From Nansenia antarctica (taxonomy: Eukaryota > Chordata > Actinopteri > Argentiniformes > Microstomatidae): DNA of 64,000 bases. The notes beneath the pieces are model-generated. The model was not told where the DNA came from. It worked only from the letters and a program-made list of their open reading frames with translations, and ran no database searches. Every line of letters starts with the position of its first letter. Within the stretch, counting starts at the first letter, position 1. The stretch is taken from assembly GCA_963989245.1 (NCBI GenBank), contig OZ022339.1, forward strand, positions 43,261,307 through 43,325,306, written 5' to 3'. Shown piece after piece: positions 58,726-64,000 of the stretch. The position numbers were made by a program, and so were the translations under genes.

Positions 58726-59035
58726 ACAATGCTAGAGGAAGGAAAGACCACTTCCCTTCTTTTTCAATTATTAACAATAGAGGAACTGTACAGAGGGGGT
58801 GATGGGGGGTGAAGAGGTAGGAGGTCACTGCCTACAAAAGTAGAGTCCTCCACTCTTCATTTGGTTTTGTATGAATTCAGAATGTGGTCATAGTATCAAC
58901 ATAATACAGTGTGTTTGTATACAATAGATAAAAGTATCTTCTCAAAAAATAATAAAGTTAAAATGTTTCACTTCAGAAAACAGTAAAATATGAACATCAG
59001 GCTCTAACTGTTTTAATTATTCAGGCTCTAACTGT

Positions 59036-60262
59036 CTAAATTATTTCCAGTTTGATATCCGGACCAGGGTTAGGGTTAGGGTTGGGGTTGGGGTTAGGGT
59101 TAGGGTTGGGGTTGGGGTTAGGATCGTTCTTCTTCTTGACCGGCTTGTCCTTCAGGATCTTCCAGGTGAGCTTGTCGTAGAACCACTCCAGGTCCTGTGA
59201 GTCATCCGGCCACTGCAGGTACTCCTTCTTTTGTATGAAGCTTCTGATTGGCTCGTACTTCATCAGTTTATATGGAGGCATCTTCCCTACTACTACCAGG
59301 ATCAGAAGGCCTCTGAGCTCCTCCAGCATCCTGCTCTGGGCCAGAGAAAAGGCTTCCAGGCACCAACCTGGAGGTAGTAATAATATTATACAATAACTCA
59401 TCAATCATCATCATCATGAGATTTTTTTGTATTGTATATCATTTATTATGATGTACTATATTACCAACCGTCCTTTAGGAACTCTTTAGACACGACACAC
59501 ACCGTCTTCCTGCTTCCCCAGACAGCGTCTCTGATGTTGGCCAGGTGATCCTCGCCAGGCAGGAAGTCTCTGGCCTCAAAGCAGCAGCGGAGGATGTTGT
59601 GCTCAGCCAGCTGAGAGTCCAGCCTCTTCAGCAACGCAGCTTCCACCCACCTGTAGTCATTGTTGCTGAAGCACAAGTAGGCGTCATACTTCACATTGCC
59701 ACCAGGGGGCGGCTCTCTTTTAGGGCCCTCCAGGACCCTGGCCTTCACTTTCTTGTAGGCGATGAAGAGGTGTCCACGGAGCCGGACGAAAACGATGGTG
59801 CAGATGGTGACAAGGATGAGGATAGTGGAGCAGGTGATGAAGATGGAGAAACGTAGCTCCTGCATGAGTCCCTCGTCATCCTTCTCACACAACGCCGTGC
59901 TGTAATTAGACGGATTATTATAAGATGTAATAAGACGGATAATTAGAAGATGTTTGGTTGGAGGTACGTCAAAGAGTTGAAGGAGATGTCCATGTCCACC
60001 AGAGAGGTGAGACCATTGAAGATACCCTCCGGGAGAGACTGAAGGGAGTTGGAGCGTAAACTCAGAATAATGAGCTGGTTGAGATTGTCAAACACGTCCA
60101 AGCATGTTCCCTGAGCCCATATCAGCTGCAAGTAGCTGCCGCTGAGATCCAGCAGTTTCAAACTATTCTGTGGCGGGATGGAAATGTTACGGTTCAGGGT
60201 GCACATCGTTATGAGATTTTCACCAAACCAGACAAGTTCAAGTTTATGGAATTTCGTTAATA
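59036..60262 (-). pseudogene. tlr5: Toll-like receptor 5, 3' part, damaged
   Basis: Three blocks. 59943-60262: leucine-rich repeats (FHKLELVWFG, SLKLLDLSGS, LNQLIILSLRSNSLQSLPEG, LTSLVDMDISFNSLTYLQPN), then a stop. 59469-59899: juxtamembrane CEKDDEGLMQELRF, a membrane helix (FIFITCSTILILVTICTIVF region) and the first half of the TIR domain (KYDAYLCFSNNDYRWVEAAL, CFEARDFLPGEDHLANIRDA, GSRKTVCVVS). 59036-59367: the rest of TIR (GWCLEAFSLAQSRMLEELRG, SIRSFIQKKEYLQWPDDSQD), joined by a 101-bp intron. TLR5 recognises bacterial flagellin and signals through MyD88. The LRR C-terminal cap (about 85 residues in relatives) is absent, and the upstream LRRs end at the satellite. The C-terminus is a telomere-repeat-encoded Asn-Pro tail. 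It is probably a pseudogene, or a locus broken by assembly. Confidence 0.8.
59067..59133 (-). repeat. Telomere-like (TTAGGG/TTGGGG)n inside the tlr5 coding end
   Basis: About eleven hexamers, TTAGGG mixed with TTGGGG. On the minus strand they read AACCCT/AACCCC, which encodes alternating Asn-Pro (NPNPNP...) just before the stop at 59036. Confidence 0.95.
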
Positions 60263-60545
60263 CTTTGGGATTTCGTTAAGACTTTGACTTAAGCTCCGCC
60301 CACTTTGACTTAAGCTCCGCCCACTTTGACACAAGCTCCGCCCACTTTGTCTTAAGCGCCGCCCACTTTGACTTAAGCTCCGCCCACTTTTACACAAGCT
60401 CCGCCCACTTTTACACAAGCTCCGCCCACTTTGATTTACGCTCCGCCCACTTTTACTTAAGCTCCGCCCGCTTTTACACAAGCTCCGCCCACTTTGACTT
60501 AAGCTCCGCCCACTTTGACACAAGCTCCGCCCACTTTGACTTAAG

Positions 60546-61531
60546 CTTACACGCACACGTACGTACGCACGCGCACGTACGCGCACACACACGCGCACAC
60601 GCACACACATACACGCGCACGAACGCGCACGCGCGCGCACACACGAACACATACACGCGCACACTCACGCACGCGTGCACACGCGCGAACACACACGCGC
60701 ACACGCACGCACACACACACGCACGCACACACGTACACACGCGCGCGCACACACACGCGCGCGCGCACACACGCGCACGCACGCGCACGTACACACACAT
60801 GCGCACACCCGCGGGCGCGCGCACACGCGCACACGCACGCGCACATGCACGCGCACGCGTGCGTGCGTGCGCGTGCGTGCGCGCGTGCGTGCGCGTGTGT
60901 GAGTACGTGTGTGTGCGTGTGCACGCGCGTATGTGTGTGTGCGTGTACGCGCACGCACGCGCACACACACGCGCACACGCACACACATACACGCACGCGC
61001 ACGCGCACACACGAACGCATACACACGAACACATACACACGCACACTCACGCACCCGTACACACGCACGCACACGCGCACGCACGCGCGCACGCACGCGC
61101 ATACACGCGCATACACGCACGCACGCACACACGCACACACACGCACGCACACGTACACATGCACACACGCGCACACGCACACACACACGCGCACGCACGC
61201 GAACACACACGCACACACACGCACACACACGCGCACACGCACACACGCACACACGCGCGCACACACGCGCACACACGCGCACGTACACACACGCACGCGC
61301 ACACCCGCGCGGGCACACGCACGCACACACGCACGCACACACGCGCACATGCACAGACACATGCAGCATCTACAACCAGCCGATCCCCTACGTGTGTGCG
61401 TGCGTGTGTGCGTGTGTGCGTGTGCGCATGTGTGCGTGTGTGTGCACGTGCGCGCGCGCGTGTGCGTGCGTACGAGCGTGCGCGCGTGCGCGTGTGTGCG
61501 TGTTCGTGCGCGTGTGTGTGTGGTTGTTGTG
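60546..61531. repeat. Alternating purine-pyrimidine block, copy 1
   Basis: Almost 1 kb of CA/CG/TG alternation. The plus strand is CA-rich, switches to TG-rich at about 60858-60948, back to CA, and to TG again after the unique core GCAGCATCTACAACCAGCCG (61364-61383). The switches make large inverted repeats. All six frames stay open for long distances because such DNA has few stop codons. Confidence 0.9.
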
Positions 61532-62628
61532 CCCACTTTGACTTAAGCTCCGCCCACTTTGACACAAGCTCCGCCCACTTTGACTTAAGCGCGCGTGCGC
61601 GTGCGCGTGCGTGTGTGTGCGTGCGTACGTGTGTGTGTACGCGTGCGCGCGTGCGCGTGCATGCGTGCGTACGAGCGTGCGCGTGTGCGTGCGCGTGCGT
61701 GTGTGTGTGCGCGCGTGTGTGGTTGTTGTGCCCACTTTGACTTAAGCTCCGCCCACTTTGACTTAAGCTCCGCCCACTTTGACTTAAGCTCCGCCCACTT
61801 TGACTTAAGCTCCGCCCACTTTGACACAAGCTCCGCCCACTTTGACTTAAGCTCCTCCCTTTGATTTAAGCTCCTCCCACTTTGACTTAAGATCCTCACA
61901 CTTTGATTTAAGCTCCTCCCACTTAGACTTAAGCTCCGCCCACTTTGACTTAAGCTCCTCCCACTTTGATTTAAGCTCCTCCCACTTTGATTTAAGCTCC
62001 TCCCACTTTGATTTAAGCTCCTCTCACTTTGATTTAAGCCCCGCCCACTTTGATTTAAGCTCCTCCCACTTTGATTTAAGCTCCTCCCACTTTGATTTAA
62101 GCTCCGCCCACTTTGACTTAAGCTCCTCCCGCTTTGATTTAAGCTCCTCCCACTTTGACTTAAGCTCCTCCCACTTTGATTTAAGCTCCGCCCACTTTGA
62201 GTTAAGCGCAGCCCACTTTGACTTAAGCTCCTCCCACTTTGATTTAAGCTCCTCCCACTTAGACTTAAGCTCCGCCCACTTTGACTTAAGCTCCTCCCAC
62301 TTTGATTTAAGCTCCTCCCACTTTGATTTAAGCTCCTCCCACTTAGACTTAAGCTCCGCCCACTTTGACTTAAGCTCCTCCTACTTTGATTTAAGCTCCT
62401 CCCACTTTGATTTAAGCTCCTCCCACTTTGATTTAAGCTCCGCCCACTTTGACTTAAGCTCCGCCCACTTTTACACAAGCTCCGCCCACTTTTACACAAG
62501 CTCCGCCCACTTTGATTTACGCTCCGCCCACTTTTACTTAAGCTCCGCCCGCTTTTACACAAGCTCCGCCCACTTTGACTTAAGCTCCGCCCACTTTGAC
62601 ACAAGCTCCGCCCACTTTGACTTAAGCT

Positions 62629-63596
62629 TACACGCACACGTACGTACGCACGCGCACGTACGCGCACACACACGCGCACACGCACACACATACACGCGCA
62701 CGAACGCGCACGCGCGCGCACACACGAACACATACACGCGCACACTCACGCACGCGTGCACACGCGCGAACACACACGCGCACACGCACGCACACACACG
62801 CACGCACACACGTACACACGCGCGCGCACACACACGCGCGCGCGCGCACACGCGCACGCACGCGCACGTACACACATGCGCACACCCGCGGGCGCGCGCA
62901 CACACACGCACGCGCACACACACGCGCACGTGTTTGTGCGTGCGCGCGCGTGCGCGCGTGCGTGCGCGTGTGTGAGTACGTGTGTGTGCGTGTGCACGCG
63001 CGTATGTGTGTGTGCGTGTACGCGCGCGCACGCACGCGCGCACACACGCACACACATACACGCACGCGCACGCGCACACACGAACGCATACACACGAACA
63101 CATACACACGCACACTCACGCACCCGTACACACGCACGCACACGCGCACGCACGCGCGCACGCACGCGCATACACGCGCATACACGCACGCACACGCGCA
63201 CACACACGCACGCACACGTACACATGCACACACGCGCACACGCACACACACACGCGCACGCACGCGAACACACACGCACACACACGCACACACACGCGCA
63301 CACGCACACACGCACACACGCGCGCACACACGCGCACACACGCGCACGTACACACACGCACGCGCACACCCGCGCGGGCACACGCACGCACACACGCACG
63401 CACACACGCGCACATGCACAGACACATGCAGCATCTACAACCAGCCGATCCCCTACGTGTGTGCGTGCGTGTGTGCGTGTGTGCGTGTGCGCATGTGTGC
63501 GTGTGTGTGCACGTGCGCGCGCGCGTGTGCGTGCGTACGAGCGTGCGCGCGTGCGCGTGTGTGCGTGTTCGTGCGCGTGTGTGTGTGGTTGTTGTG
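62629..63596. repeat. Alternating purine-pyrimidine block, copy 2
   Basis: Copy of 60546-61531, with indels mainly in the CA/CG runs. The central switch point differs: CGCGCACGTGTTTGTGCG (about 62922) in place of the CGCACGCGTGCG seam of copy 1. The unique core recurs at 63429-63448. Confidence 0.9.
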
Positions 63597-64000
63597 CCCA
63601 CTTTGACTTAAGCTCCGCCCACTTTGACACAAGCTCCGCCCACTTTGACTTAAGCGCGCGTGCACGTGCGCGTGCGCGTGCACGTGCGCGCGCGCGTGTG
63701 TGCGTGCGTACGTGTGTGTGCGTACGCGTGCGCGCGTGCGCGTGCATGCGTGCGTACGAGCGTGCGCGTGTGCGTGCGCGTGCGTGTGTGTGTGCGCGCG
63801 TGTGTGGTTGTTGTGCCCACTTTGACTTAAGCTCCGCCCACTTTGACTTAAGCTCCGCCCACTTTGACTTAAGCTCCGCCCACTTTGACTTAAGCTCCGC
63901 CCACTTTGACACAAGCTCCGCCCACTTTGACTTAAGCTCCTCCCTTTGATTTAAGCTCCTCCCACTTTGACTTAAGATCCTCACACTTTGATTTAAGCTC

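Larger units (their letters stand above)
56633..59035. other. Region after nt5c1a exon 5: repeats, no last exon found
   Basis: The missing nt5c1a exon was looked for and not seen. The region holds a GATCGATAATT short tandem patch (56846-56875), a minus-strand SINE, another tRNA-like repeat, a transposase fragment and a SINE tail. AAAATAATAAAG near 58950 is only AT-rich DNA. Confidence 0.55.
60280..64000. repeat. Higher-order satellite, period about 2.08 kb, runs off the window
   Basis: Two unit types alternate. First, a 21-bp unit, ACTTTGACTTAAGCTCCGCC plus C, at 60280-60545, 61532-61590, 61730-62628, 63597-63655 and 63813-64000. Second, purine/pyrimidine-alternating CA/CG/TG blocks at 60546-61531, 61591-61729, 62629-63596 and 63656-63812. 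The whole arrangement repeats: CTTACACGCACACGTACG at 60546 and 62627 (2081 bp apart), TACAACCAGCCGATCCCCTA at 61371 and 63436 (2065), and CTCCTCCCTTTGATTTAAG near 61853 and 63938 (about 2085). The second copy is incomplete. Confidence 0.95.

Noticed and set aside
60280..62628. 21-bp repeats as a CRISPR array
   Set aside because: Units are head-to-tail without unique spacers, in eukaryotic DNA.
60474..63984. Open frames of 150-412 codons on both strands (Cys/Val/Arg/Ala, His/Thr/Arg and SxSGRSL repeats)
   Set aside because: They arise because CA/CG/TG DNA and the stop-free 21-bp unit leave all frames open. They overlap on both strands and have no splice or start logic.

Overview
This is vertebrate, almost certainly teleost fish, nuclear DNA. 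Genes are split into small exons with GT-AG introns. The gaps are full of Tc1, hAT, LINE and tRNA-derived SINE copies, and long CA, GA and TG microsatellites are everywhere. No bacterial or organellar signals were seen. The exact species cannot be read from the sequence.

Layout. 1-1449 (+): last three exons of a B7-family immunoglobulin membrane protein, cut by the left edge. 1450-7580: transposon-rich spacer with a foldback element, a Tc1 element nested in a SINE, a small MITE and a perfect 100-bp palindrome. 7663-11076 (-): a complete eight-exon ZP3-type egg-coat gene with an unusual acidic, internally duplicated tail. 14503-25678 (-): a complete 14-exon mfsd2a gene (lysophosphatidylcholine transporter, 527 residues). 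33125-36510 (+): mycl (L-Myc), with an E2F-like promoter site, a probable non-coding first exon and two coding exons. 47537-56632 (+): the first five coding exons of nt5c1a (cytosolic 5'-nucleotidase 1A); its last exon was not found. 59036-60262 (-): the 3' part of tlr5, damaged in the leucine-rich region, whose C-terminal tail is encoded by telomere-like repeats. 60280-64000: a satellite with a higher-order repeat of about 2.08 kb, made of 21-bp GC-box-like units alternating with long purine/pyrimidine-alternating blocks. It runs off the right edge.

The mfsd2a-mycl-nt5c1a neighbourhood recalls human 1p34, where the same three genes lie close together, so it looks like an old conserved block. 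The genes do not form an operon or a shared pathway. The flanking B7-like, zp3 and tlr5 genes belong to fast-evolving families. The strongest oddities are the telomere-repeat tail on tlr5, the satellite abutting it, the loss of both disulfide cysteines in the B7-like C domain, the perfect palindrome, and three hAT elements with intact 8-bp target duplications inside one nt5c1a intron.
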